Positions 44,145 to 52,879 of a DNA stretch of 64,000 nt are shown piece after piece. The notes below the pieces were generated by a model. That model had not been told where the DNA came from. It saw only the letters and a program-made list of their open reading frames with translations, and ran no database searches. Source of the stretch: J095 sp964517605 (lineage in GTDB: Bacteria; Chloroflexota; Anaerolineae; 4572-78; J111); NCBI GenBank assembly GCA_964517605.1, contig CAZFCE010000019.1, positions 1 through 64,000 on the forward strand, given 5' to 3'. Numbering within the stretch: position 1 is the stretch's first letter; the number at the start of each line of letters is the position of its first letter. Position numbers and translations under genes: made by a program.

Positions 44145-44202
44145 AAATTAGCTCACAAAAAAATTTAATGCCCAAGTATAACATAGCCGCCGGGCAAAAC
44201 AA

Positions 44203-44229
44203 AAAGGCTATCGCCATAGGATAGCCTTT
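44203..44229 (-). terminator. Rho-independent terminator
   Basis: AAAGGCTATC (44203-44212) and GATAGCCTTT (44220-44229) form a perfect 10-bp stem with a 7-base loop. On the minus strand the stem is followed by TTGTTTT. It lies 20 bases past the stop of the small gene 44249-44479. Confidence 0.8.
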
Positions 44230-44248
44230 GTTACTGCGGTCAGGCGGA

Positions 44249-44479
44249 TTAATGCTCGGCCATTGATTGCTGAACTTCGGCCACCAACCGTTCAAGTTGG
44301 TGCAAAGTGAGCAGCGAAAACGAAACGCCAGCTCGCGCCAGTTCATGATGCCCAAGATTACGGAATGAGCGCGAACAAGCCGTCCGCGACATTGCATCAT
44401 AAATGGCCCCAAAATTGTTGGCATGCGGATTTGTTTGGAGAACGTGCCGCACAAATTCTACGGCGATAGTGGTAGACAT
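44249..44479 (-). CDS. Small protein of unknown function
   Basis: A 76-aa, probably all-helical soluble protein with no motif recognised. It has a weak ribosome-binding site, a TATAAT-like box about 42 bases upstream (complement of 44521-44526) and a strong terminator after the stop, which together support a real monocistronic gene. A short GTACTTCAGTAC inverted repeat near 44510-44522 lies between the promoter-like box and the ATG and could be an operator. Confidence 0.6.
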   Translation of the reverse strand: MSTTIAVEFVRHVLQTNPHANNFGAIYDAMSRTACSRSFRNLGHHELARAGVSFSLLTLHQLERLVAEVQQSMAEH

Positions 44480-44669
44480 ATTTTGGTCTCGTGGCAGGTC
44501 GTTTTGGTACTTCAGTACTAATTATAATACAACTTGCCCGATTTATATCCGAAATTTTTCGCAAAAACCTTAAAATTTTTAACGTTGTTAAACGCAATTT
44601 AAAATTTTAACCCAAAATACCCAACCACAAAATCGTATAGACGTGACTGTTGTAATTTTTTACGGCGCG

Positions 44670-44697
44670 TTGCGCCCCGCCCAAATTGTGGTATAGT
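44670..44697 (+). promoter_or_regulatory. Candidate promoter for the plus-strand GT-C operon
   Basis: TTGCGC (44670-44675) and TATAGT (44692-44697) are 16 bases apart and 10-22 bases before the possible starts of the next gene. The region 44510-44660 upstream is strikingly AT-rich compared with the window. Confidence 0.45.
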
Positions 44698-44707
44698 GCA
44701 ACATTGA

Positions 44708-47473
44708 GTGCTGTTATTAATGAAAGCCATCCTGCTGAAAATCCAGAACAAAATAGATGCCGGCGTACTTGTGGCGGCGGCGCTGGCGCTGGTGGCGGCG
44801 CAGGCGTTGCTGCAACCGGGGCTGCCCACCACCGCCGACCTGACCGTGCACCTGTACCGCACCCTGGAGTTTGAACGAGCCTGGGCGCCGGGGGTGATTG
44901 TGCCGCGCTGGTCGCCTAACCTGGCCTATGGTTATGGCTATCCGCTGTTTATTTTTGCGCCGCCCCTGCCTTACCTACTGGCGATGGCGCTGCACCTGCC
45001 GGGGCTACTCACCATCGAACTGGCGTTTAAATGGCTGCTGGTTTTTACGTTGCTGCTGTACGCCGTGGGCATGTACCTGCTGGCCCGTGATTTGTTTGGC
45101 AGCGTGGCAACAGGATTGGTGGCGGCGGTGGCATTTACCTTTGCGCCATTCGCCCTACGCGAAGCGTTGTTGGCGGGCGGCAATGTGCCGCAATATCTGG
45201 CCATCGGTTTGTTTCCGTGGCCGTTGTGGGCTGCGGGTCGCGCCGCCAGCACCGGGCGTTGGCGCTGGATAATTTTGGCCGCGATTTTTTGGGCGGCCAT
45301 TGTGCTCAGCCATTTGTTCCAGGCGTTGGTGTTTGCGCCGGTCTTTGGCCTGTATCTGATGTTGCTGCCGGTGGTTCACTCTCAACCGCCGGGCGATTCG
45401 CGCCGGTGGGCCGGGTTTAAACCGCTGCTGGCCGCGCCGCTGGGAGTGCTACTGACGGCCTTTTTTTGGCTGCCCGCTTTTTTTGAACGGTATGCCACTC
45501 GCGCCCAGGCCGAAATTTATCTGCAAAAAAGCCCGTTTTTTATCCGCTACCCCTACTGGCCGGAGTTGCTGGCCTGGTTGCCGCCGCTCGATACCCGCGC
45601 CGCCAACCCGTACACGCCGCTGGCGCTGGGCGTGGTTACGCTGGCGCTGGCCGGATTGGGCCTGCTGGTCGGGCTGTGGCTATCGCGCCAAAACCCGCGC
45701 CGGCTGGCAACCGTGTTCTTCTTTGCGGCGCTGGCGCTGGCGGCCACTTTTTTAACGCTGCCGGCCTCGCGCGGCGTGTGGGAAATGTTTTCCATTTTAC
45801 AGGTAGCCGAATTTCCGTGGCGCATGCTGGGGCTGGCCAATTTGGGGCTGGCCGGGCTGGCCGGCGCGGCGCTGCTGCCGGTTCCGGGGCGCTGGCGCGG
45901 CGCAGCCGCCGCCATTGTTATCGGCGGGCAACTGCTGGTCGTGGCTCCGTTTTTGTATCCGGTGGTGGGGTTTACCCGGTTTGGCGAACCCACGCTGGCC
46001 GACCAGATCAACTACGAGCGCAGTTCGCAATCCATTGGCACCACCACTTTGGGCGAATATCTGCCCCAAACCGTTACCCGGCCGCCCACCACCTCGCCGC
46101 TGGTGGCGGCCTACCAGCGCAACCAAATCCCGGATCGGCTTGACCGGGCCGGCCTGCCGCCCACCGCCGAGGCCGTGCTGCTGGCGCAAACCGCCGTAAC
46201 CCACCGCTACCAAATCACCACGCCGCAGCCGTTTACCCTGCGCCTGTTTCAATTTGATTTTCCCGGCTGGCGCGCCACGCTCAACGGCCAACCGGCGGCC
46301 ATTACCCCGGAGGCCAAATCCGGGCTAATGCTGATTGACATTCCCGCCGGAACGCACGCGCTCACCGTTAGCTTTGGCGAAACGCCGGTGCGCGCGCTGG
46401 CGCTGGCAATATCGGGGTTAACCGGATTGGGCCTGGCGGCAGCCGGAGTTTGGGCCAGCCGGCAACAACGCGCCGCGGCCCCGCCGCCGGATTGGCCGCG
46501 CCTGCCGCTGACCACCCCCTCGCTGGTGAGGCTGGCCGGGCTGCTGGCGCTGGCGTTGCTGGTGGTGCCGCAGTTGCGCCCGCTGTTCACCATCACCTCG
46601 CCGCGAGACCAGATTTTGCCCGCGCCGCATCAGGCCGATGTCCGCTTTGCCAACGGCATCCGGCTGGCCGGTTACGGCATCAGCCAGAATGTTGTTAAAG
46701 CCGGCGGCTATACGCAAATTGTTCTTTACTGGCAAACCGATGCGGCTCCGTACCGGGTTAATTTGCAGCCGTTTGTGCACCTGGATCGGCTGGACAACTT
46801 TACCACCGTGGCCGACGCCACCAACTACACCCCCGGCGATGTCACCACCGAATCCAACCTGCCCACGTTTCATTGGGATAACCTGCGCTACGTGCGCGAC
46901 GAGCACGACCTCATCATTCCGCCTGGCACGCCGCCACAGGCTTACGCCATCCGCGTGGGCTGGATTAACCCCAAACCCGCCAGGCAATTGATTCCGCTGG
47001 CCGGTGGCTCCGGCGATACCGCCCAGATTGGCGTGCTCAACGTTGCGCCCGATTCGGTGCCGCCGCCGCTGGCGCAACCGCTGGCGGCGCAATTTACCGC
47101 GCCCACCGGTGACGCCATCGAATTGACCGGTTTTGAGCAAACGGCGCTCACGCCGGAACAGCTTGAGTTTACGCTGGCCTGGCGCAGTAACCGCCGCCCG
47201 CAAACCGATTACACCGTGTTTACCCAACTGCTCACCGCCACGGGCGAACTAGCCGCCAGCTTTGACCGCCCGCCGCTGAACGGCGCGTACCCAACCTCAA
47301 CCTGGCTGCCGGGCCAATCAATTATAGACCCGCGCTTTATCCCGCTGGCGGGCGTGCCGCCGGGCCGCTACCGGCTGATTGCCGGGTTGTACCACACCGC
47401 CACCGGGCAGCGGCTAACCACGCCGGGCGGCACCGATTTTGTGGAACTGGCCACCATCACCGTAACCAGGTAA
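44708..47473 (+). CDS. GT-C-like membrane protein, PTPS-related (6-pyruvoyl-tetrahydropterin synthase-related) type, with beta modules
   Basis: A 921-aa protein from GTG 44708; ATG at 44720 is an equally good start. The N-terminal half has about ten or more membrane helices and the PTPS_related (PF10131)/YfhO-like signature: LPTTADLTVHLYRTLEFERAW, then VPRWSPNLAYGYGYPLF and, later, EFPWRMLG. The name of that family is historical; these are membrane proteins, not pterin synthases. Residues about 420-560 are external and two more helices follow (near 575 and 610). Two beta modules of the same type as in the minus-strand array end the protein (about 650, GIRLAGYGIS, and 804, IELTGFEQT). First gene of a three-gene operon. 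Confidence 0.82.
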   Translation: MLLLMKAILLKIQNKIDAGVLVAAALALVAAQALLQPGLPTTADLTVHLYRTLEFERAWAPGVIVPRWSPNLAYGYGYPLFIFAPPLPYLLAMALHLPGLLTIELAFKWLLVFTLLLYAVGMYLLARDLFGSVATGLVAAVAFTFAPFALREALLAGGNVPQYLAIGLFPWPLWAAGRAASTGRWRWIILAAIFWAAIVLSHLFQALVFAPVFGLYLMLLPVVHSQPPGDSRRWAGFKPLLAAPLGVLLTAFFWLPAFFERYATRAQAEIYLQKSPFFIRYPYWPELLAWLPPLDTRAANPYTPLALGVVTLALAGLGLLVGLWLSRQNPRRLATVFFFAALALAATFLTLPASRGVWEMFSILQVAEFPWRMLGLANLGLAGLAGAALLPVPGRWRGAAAAIVIGGQLLVVAPFLYPVVGFTRFGEPTLADQINYERSSQSIGTTTLGEYLPQTVTRPPTTSPLVAAYQRNQIPDRLDRAGLPPTAEAVLLAQTAVTHRYQITTPQPFTLRLFQFDFPGWRATLNGQPAAITPEAKSGLMLIDIPAGTHALTVSFGETPVRALALAISGLTGLGLAAAGVWASRQQRAAAPPPDWPRLPLTTPSLVRLAGLLALALLVVPQLRPLFTITSPRDQILPAPHQADVRFANGIRLAGYGISQNVVKAGGYTQIVLYWQTDAAPYRVNLQPFVHLDRLDNFTTVADATNYTPGDVTTESNLPTFHWDNLRYVRDEHDLIIPPGTPPQAYAIRVGWINPKPARQLIPLAGGSGDTAQIGVLNVAPDSVPPPLAQPLAAQFTAPTGDAIELTGFEQTALTPEQLEFTLAWRSNRRPQTDYTVFTQLLTATGELAASFDRPPLNGAYPTSTWLPGQSIIDPRFIPLAGVPPGRYRLIAGLYHTATGQRLTTPGGTDFVELATITVTR

Positions 47474-47479
47474 CAAACT

Positions 47480-50236
47480 GTGATCAACATAAAATTCAAC
47501 TTCCATAACCTGATTGCCAAAATTGATTGGGGCCTGCTGGCGGCGCTGCTCATTCCGCTGCCGGCGCTGTTGCCGTTGCTGCTGTATCGCGGCCTGCCCA
47601 ACACCGCCGACGGCCCGGCTCACCTGATGCGCCAGGTTGAGTTGAACCGGGCCTGGGCCGAAGGCAACTTTTACCCGCGCTGGGGGGCGGATTTGGCGCT
47701 GGGCCACGGCATGCCCATTTTTAGTTACGCCCCGCCGCTGCTGTACCAGGCCACCCAGTTCATCCACCAGTTGGGCCTGCCGCTGGATGAATCCATGAAG
47801 GGCGTGGTGGCGCTGGATTTTGCGCTGTACAGCCTGGGCATGTTCTTGCTGGCCCGCCGCTTTTACGGCCCGTACCCGGCGCTGGTGGCGGCAGTGGTGT
47901 ACGTGTACGCCCCCTACCGCCTGCGCGAGGCCTATATTCAGGGCAATTACGGCCAGTTTTCCGGGCTGGCCCTGTACCCGCTGATTTTCTGGGCGTTTCA
48001 CGGCCTCATCACCGATGGCCGCGCCCGTTACCGGCTGCTGGCTCCGCTGGCGCTGGCGGGGCTGCTGTTCAGCCACAACATCAGTTTTATGTTGTTTGCG
48101 CCGGTATTTGCCGCCTACCTGCTCTTTTTAATCGGCCTGACGGCCTGGCCGAAAGCCGGCGCTGCCGCCGGTCAGCTGCTCAAAACTGCCGCCGCCGGGT
48201 TGCTGGGGCTGGGGTTGGCCGCTATTTTCTGGCTGCCCGCCTTTGGCGAGCGCCACGCCATCAAACTGGAAGGCATTACCCGGGGCTTTTTTGATTTCCG
48301 CGAAAATTTTATCAGCCTGCCGGAGTTTTTGGCCCCGCCCCAACGGCTGGACCTTGGCGCCATTAACCCCGCCTTTCCGTTGAGTTTGGGCCTGCCGCAA
48401 CTGCTTTTAGCCGGATTTGGCTTGCTGGCACTGGCAGCAGGCATAGCGACAACGCTCCCCGCAAGTTCACGCATTCGCAGATTCGCCCATTCGCAGACTC
48501 GCTCATTCTCGCCCACGCTCTTTTTTGCGGCGGCGCTGCTGTTTTACAGCTTTTTGGCGTTGCCCGCTTCGCAGGCGGTGTGGAGCGCCGTACCGCTGCT
48601 GGAACTGACCGAATTTCCGTGGCGCATGCTCGGCCCGGCTATTTTCTTTGCCGCGTTGCTGGCCGCCGCCGGGGTTGACTGGCTCACGCGATTAACCTGG
48701 CCGTTTGCCATGCGCCGTTCGCTCATCCTGGCGGCCATCCTGTTGACCATCAGCCTTAACCTGCCCTATCTCTACCCGTCGCAATTTATCCGCTGGGGCA
48801 CGCCCGCGCCCGCCGATGCCTTTGCCTACGAAGTTACCTCCGGGGCGATTGGCACCACCAGCACCGGCGAATTTTTGCCGCGCTGGGCGCAGCAGCACCC
48901 GCAACCGGCCACGCTCTGGCCGGATTACGCCGCCAACCGCCCGCCGCAACTGGTTGACCCCGCCGGATTGCCGCCCGGCGCAACCGCCGCCACCGTATCG
49001 CGCCGCAGCGAAGGCAACGTCATCCAGATAACCACGCCGCAGCCGTTTACGGCCACGCTGCGCCTGCTCTACTGGCCCGGCTGGCAGCTTTATCTGGATG
49101 GCCAACCCGCGCCGGCGGCCATTACGCCCCACACCGGCCTGTTGCAAACTGCCATTCCCGCCGGAACGCACACCCTGGCGGCGCAGCTTGAAGCCACGCC
49201 GCTGCGCACCGCCGGTAGCTGGTTATCCGGGGCGGCGCTGCTGGCGCTGCTGGCCGTGGGATTGGTAGCGCACCGGCGCGGCCAGCCGGCCATCAACCTG
49301 CCGCCGCCCACCGCCGGAGTGAGCGCCCGCTTTTTTGGCCTCACCGCGCTGGCGCTGCTGGCCCTGTATCTGCTCACGCGCCCGCTGCAACCGCTGCTGG
49401 TGCTGCAATCCAACCCCAACCAACCCCTGCCCGCCGACCGCCACCTGGCTGTTGACTTTGCCGGCCAGTTGCGGCTGGTGGGCGCGGACGCCTGGCCGGA
49501 GGTGGTAACGCTGCCCGCCGCCGGAGAAACCCGGCTAACGGCCACGCTTTACTGGCGCGCGCCGCAAAAAACCGCCGCCAACTACGCCGTTTTTTTGCAC
49601 CTTGACGCGCCCAACGGCCAAACTTTAGCCACCGCCGACGAAGCCAGCCCGGAGAATATTCCCACCCGCAACTGGCCGCCGGGGTTGTACCTGCGCAACC
49701 CGCTCACCCTGCGCCTGCCCGCCAACCTGCCGCCCATTCGCTACACGCTCACCGCCGGGGTGTACAACCGCCAAACCGGCGAGCGGCTGGCCGTTGCCGG
49801 CGGCCGGCAAACCACGTTTGAACTGGGGCCGGTGTGGCTGCAAACGCCGCCGCCCGCCACCCCGCCGCCGGTCGTGGCCACGTTTGGCGATGGCATTGTG
49901 CTGCGCCAGGCGGAACTCAACGGCGATAACCTGCGGCTGGTGTGGCAAACCACCCGCCCCAACCTGCCGGAGTTGAGCATTTTTGTGCATGCGCTCGATG
50001 CGGCGGGGCAGGTATTGGCGCAAGCCGATGGCGTGCCGCAGGGCGGGCTGTACCCGCTGCCCAACTGGCGGCCCGGCCAGCTCATCACCGATGAGCGCCC
50101 GCTCCAGCTTAGCCGCCGGCCCGCCGCCATTGCCATTGGCCTGTACAACCCCGCCACCGGCGAGCGGCTGCCCGCCCGTAACGCCGCCGGCCAACCGCTG
50201 CCCGATAACGCCTTTCGGCAAGAGGTGCGCCCATGA
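47480..50236 (+). CDS. GT-C-like membrane protein, PTPS-related type, paralogue of the previous gene
   Basis: A 918-aa protein from GTG 47480, 6 bases after the previous stop. The same architecture is seen: LPNTADGPAHLMRQVELNRAW, FYPRWGADLALGHGMP, LELTEFPWRMLGP, an external IGTTSTGEFLPRW segment, two late helices, and two beta modules (about 663, QLRLVGADA, and 803, DGIVLRQAEL). A cytoplasmic-loop insert (DNA about 48468-48515) reads SRIRRFAHSQTRSFS from an ATTCGCAGATTCGCCCATTC repeat. Its last codons overlap the next ATG by 4 bp. Confidence 0.82.
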   Translation: MINIKFNFHNLIAKIDWGLLAALLIPLPALLPLLLYRGLPNTADGPAHLMRQVELNRAWAEGNFYPRWGADLALGHGMPIFSYAPPLLYQATQFIHQLGLPLDESMKGVVALDFALYSLGMFLLARRFYGPYPALVAAVVYVYAPYRLREAYIQGNYGQFSGLALYPLIFWAFHGLITDGRARYRLLAPLALAGLLFSHNISFMLFAPVFAAYLLFLIGLTAWPKAGAAAGQLLKTAAAGLLGLGLAAIFWLPAFGERHAIKLEGITRGFFDFRENFISLPEFLAPPQRLDLGAINPAFPLSLGLPQLLLAGFGLLALAAGIATTLPASSRIRRFAHSQTRSFSPTLFFAAALLFYSFLALPASQAVWSAVPLLELTEFPWRMLGPAIFFAALLAAAGVDWLTRLTWPFAMRRSLILAAILLTISLNLPYLYPSQFIRWGTPAPADAFAYEVTSGAIGTTSTGEFLPRWAQQHPQPATLWPDYAANRPPQLVDPAGLPPGATAATVSRRSEGNVIQITTPQPFTATLRLLYWPGWQLYLDGQPAPAAITPHTGLLQTAIPAGTHTLAAQLEATPLRTAGSWLSGAALLALLAVGLVAHRRGQPAINLPPPTAGVSARFFGLTALALLALYLLTRPLQPLLVLQSNPNQPLPADRHLAVDFAGQLRLVGADAWPEVVTLPAAGETRLTATLYWRAPQKTAANYAVFLHLDAPNGQTLATADEASPENIPTRNWPPGLYLRNPLTLRLPANLPPIRYTLTAGVYNRQTGERLAVAGGRQTTFELGPVWLQTPPPATPPPVVATFGDGIVLRQAELNGDNLRLVWQTTRPNLPELSIFVHALDAAGQVLAQADGVPQGGLYPLPNWRPGQLITDERPLQLSRRPAAIAIGLYNPATGERLPARNAAGQPLPDNAFRQEVRP

Positions 50237-52362
50237 CCAACCGGCAACGTTTTTGGAGTGTGCCGGCGGTTTACGCGCTGCTGGCGCTGGCCTTTACCTG
50301 GCCGCTTGTTTTTAAATTGACCACCGCCGTGCCCAGCGATATTGGCGACCCGCTGCTCAACACCTGGATTTTGGCCTGGGATGCCCACGCGCTGCTCACC
50401 CGCTCGGCCAACCTGTTTAACGCCAACATTTTTTACCCGCTGCCCGGCGCGCTGGCCTACTCGGAGCATTTGTTCAGCACCGCGCTGCTGGCCCTGCCGC
50501 TGCAACTGCTCACCGCCGAGCCGGTGGCGGCCTACAATCTATCGCTGCTGCTGAGTTTTCCGCTGGCGGCGTGGGGCATGTACCTGCTGGCCCGGCGCTG
50601 GACAGGCCGCCGCGACGCCGCCTTTATCGCCGGGCTGGTGTTTGGCTTTGCGCCGTACCGGCTGGCGGCTATTGCCCACCTGCAACTGCTCACCGGCCAC
50701 TGGCTGCCCTTTGCCCTGCTCTTTCTGGATAAAATCACCACGGAATCATCCCCAAAATGGCGCAGTTACGCCGCCTTTGGTCTGTTTTTGTGGCTGCAAA
50801 TGGCGGCCTCGTGGTACCTGGCGGTGTACGCCGGGCTGCTGGTGAGCCTGCTAACGCTGGCGCGCTGGCCCAGCCTGATGGACGCGCCGCGCAGCGTGAG
50901 AACCCGATTGCTGGTGACGCTGCTGGCGGTGGGCGTGTTCATCGCTCCGCTGGCCGCGCCCTACCTGCGCTTGCTGCCCCAACTGCGAGCCGCCCGCCCG
51001 CTGGAACTGGCGCTGGGGTTGGCCGCCGCCCCCACCGATTTTGCCGCCGCCGCGCCGTTTAACCGCGTGTTTGGGCCGCTCACCGCGCCGTTCCGCGCCC
51101 GGCCCGGCTTCACCGAGGAGAACTGGCTGTTTACGGGGCTGGTTGCGCCGGCGCTGGCGCTCATCGGCCTGTTTTTGGCCAGGCCCAACCGCCGCCACCC
51201 CGCGCCTCACTCGCTGTTTTTGATGATGGTCATTGCCGGGGCGCTCACTTTGCCCGGCCCGTATGCCGCGCTGGCCCGGCTGTTTCCGCCGGCCACGGTG
51301 GTGCGCGTGCCGCCGCGCTGGATTATCCCGACGCTGCCGGCGCTGGCGGGGCTGGCCGCCATCGGTTTTGCCGCTTTAGCAAACAAGCTCGCCCGCTACA
51401 AGCTACCATTCGTTACGCGTTACGCGTTATTCGCCGTGATTGCCGGCCTGTTGCTGCTGGAAGCCTTTTCCGCGCCCATCCCGCTGGCCCCGGTTGAAAA
51501 CCGAACCACGCTCAACCCGGCTTACGGCTGGCTGGCGCAGCAGCCCGGCCCCACGGCGCTGCTGGAACTGCCGCTGCACAGCGCCCCCGCCCCGGAATAC
51601 CCCGAAGTGAAACGGTTGTACGCCGGCACGCTGGGCTGGTGGGGGCTGGTTAACGGCTACTCCGGCTACACCCCGCCGCGCCAGCCGCAACTGGCCGCCG
51701 CGCTGGCCGATTTTCCTGCCGCCGGGTCGGTGGCCGCCCTGCAAAATCTGCTTGGCGAGATTCGCCAATCGCCGTTGGCCGCGCCCGCCACGCCCCTGTT
51801 TTTGCTGGCGCATCCCGATGAAGCGCCGCTGAGCCGCGCCCGCTGGGAAGCCACCGACCGCTGGCTGGCCGAGCGCAACCCGGCGTTGCGGCCTGTGGGC
51901 CGGTTTAACGGGGCGGAGTTATTTGCGGTGCAGCCCGCCGCGCCCAACCGGTGGGCCGGCCCGCCGCTGGCGGAATTTGGCCCCGCCGGGGATATCCGCC
52001 TGCTAAAGGCCGTGGTGTTGCCCAACCCGCCCCGGCTGGCTCTTTACTGGACGGCTGCCGCTCCGCCCGCCGCCGCCGTGACCGTGTTTGTGCATCTTTG
52101 CGCCGCCGATGGTTTTGTGCGCGGCCAGGCCGATGGCCCGCCGGTGAGCGGCCATTACCCGGCCCCGGCCTGGCAACCCGGCGAGGTGGTGCAGGATATT
52201 CACCCGTTGCCGCCCGATTTTGACCAGGCCGATCACCTGGCGGTGGGGTTGTACCGGCCCGGCGGCGAACGCCTGCCCGCCCGCGCCGCTACCGGCGCGC
52301 CCCTGCCGGACAACGCCGTTATCATCACGCCGGCAGAGTTGCGAATGGTGAATGGTGAATAA
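50233..52362 (+). CDS. GT-C-like multi-spanning membrane protein with one beta module
   Basis: A 709-aa protein. The first loop reads SDIGDPLLNTWILAWDAHAL, followed by FYPLPGALAYSEHLFSTALL and FGFAPYRLAAIAHLQLLTGH. This signature recurs in uncharacterised bacterial GT-C-like proteins. About eleven helices reach residue 415, then an external alpha/beta region and a single terminal beta module from about 587. The helix-loop at DNA about 51395-51435 contains a TTACGCGTTACGCG repeat. The final codons and the stop (LRMVNGE, stop) are themselves made of a GAATGGTGAATGGTGAATAA simple repeat, so the C-terminus was set by the repeat. Last gene of the plus-strand operon. Confidence 0.8.
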   Translation: MTNRQRFWSVPAVYALLALAFTWPLVFKLTTAVPSDIGDPLLNTWILAWDAHALLTRSANLFNANIFYPLPGALAYSEHLFSTALLALPLQLLTAEPVAAYNLSLLLSFPLAAWGMYLLARRWTGRRDAAFIAGLVFGFAPYRLAAIAHLQLLTGHWLPFALLFLDKITTESSPKWRSYAAFGLFLWLQMAASWYLAVYAGLLVSLLTLARWPSLMDAPRSVRTRLLVTLLAVGVFIAPLAAPYLRLLPQLRAARPLELALGLAAAPTDFAAAAPFNRVFGPLTAPFRARPGFTEENWLFTGLVAPALALIGLFLARPNRRHPAPHSLFLMMVIAGALTLPGPYAALARLFPPATVVRVPPRWIIPTLPALAGLAAIGFAALANKLARYKLPFVTRYALFAVIAGLLLLEAFSAPIPLAPVENRTTLNPAYGWLAQQPGPTALLELPLHSAPAPEYPEVKRLYAGTLGWWGLVNGYSGYTPPRQPQLAAALADFPAAGSVAALQNLLGEIRQSPLAAPATPLFLLAHPDEAPLSRARWEATDRWLAERNPALRPVGRFNGAELFAVQPAAPNRWAGPPLAEFGPAGDIRLLKAVVLPNPPRLALYWTAAAPPAAAVTVFVHLCAADGFVRGQADGPPVSGHYPAPAWQPGEVVQDIHPLPPDFDQADHLAVGLYRPGGERLPARAATGAPLPDNAVIITPAELRMVNGE

Positions 52363-52484
52363 CGAATTGCGAATTGTGAATTACCGGTTGCGGTTGGGAG
52401 CGATAAAAACCTAACACGAATGGCCCGAATGGGGCGAATACCGCGAATAATCCCTTATAAAAATTCGTGGCTCATGTTAAGTAC

Positions 52485-52536
52485 AAGTGACCGGCACTTT
52501 GGTTTTCTCGGTTGTAGCGATAAGTGCCGGTCACTT
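52485..52536. repeat. 15-bp perfect inverted repeat
   Basis: AAGTGACCGGCACTT (52485-52499) and AAGTGCCGGTCACTT (52522-52536) are exact reverse complements around a 22-base loop. The stem could act as a terminator for the GT-C operon ending at 52362, though no U-run follows. Confidence 0.8.
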
Positions 52537-52607
52537 TAGCACTTGTCCTAACCTTGAGCCAAATTCGCTCCATTCGGTTTATTCGTGAAATTCGCGTTTG
52601 TTTGAGT

Positions 52608-52634
52608 GCAGGTCACGTTTGAAACGTGACCTGC
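52608..52634. repeat. 13-bp near-contiguous palindrome
   Basis: GCAGGTCACGTTT (52608-52620) and AAACGTGACCTGC (52622-52634) are separated by a single base. It directly precedes the 21-bp repeat array and may be a protein-binding site or a cruciform. Confidence 0.8.
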
Positions 52635-52639
52635 GTTGC

Positions 52640-52836
52640 TTTGGTCGAGGTTCACCGGCCTTTGGTGGAGGTTCACCAGCCTTTGGTCAAGGTTCACCAA
52701 CGTTTGGTGGAGGTTCACCAACCTTTGGTCAAGGTTCACCAGCCTTTGGTCGAGGTTCACCAACCTTTGGTGGAGGCTCACCAGCCTTTGGTCAAGGTTC
52801 ACCAACGTTTGGTGGAGGCTCACCAACCTTTGGTGG
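52640..52836. repeat. 21-bp tandem repeat array, about nine units
   Basis: Nine units of AGGTTCACC-(A/G)(A/G)C-(C/G)TTTGGT-(GG/CA/CG) follow without spacers. Because 21 is a multiple of three, several frames stay open and give heptapeptide repeats (GSPTFGG forwards; LVNLDQR in reverse), but no ribosome site or sensible start supports translation. Confidence 0.85.
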
Positions 52837-52845
52837 CGAATGTAA

Positions 52846-52873
52846 GGGCGACCCTCGCGGTCGCCCGGTTTTT
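52846..52873 (+). terminator. Terminator-like GC hairpin
   Basis: GGGCGACC (52846-52853), loop CTCGC, GGTCGCCC (52859-52866), then GG and five T. It is nearly 500 bases after the last plus-strand gene, so it may be a repeat-family hairpin rather than a functional terminator. Confidence 0.4.
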
Positions 52874-52879
52874 GGGCGG

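Noticed and set aside
44708..50236. 6-pyruvoyl-tetrahydropterin synthases
   Set aside because: Only the Pfam name PTPS_related suggests this; the proteins are multi-spanning GT-C-like membrane proteins without the pterin synthase zinc-binding histidines.
52640..52836. CRISPR-like array
   Set aside because: The 21-bp units are contiguous with no unique spacers and there are no cas genes in the window.
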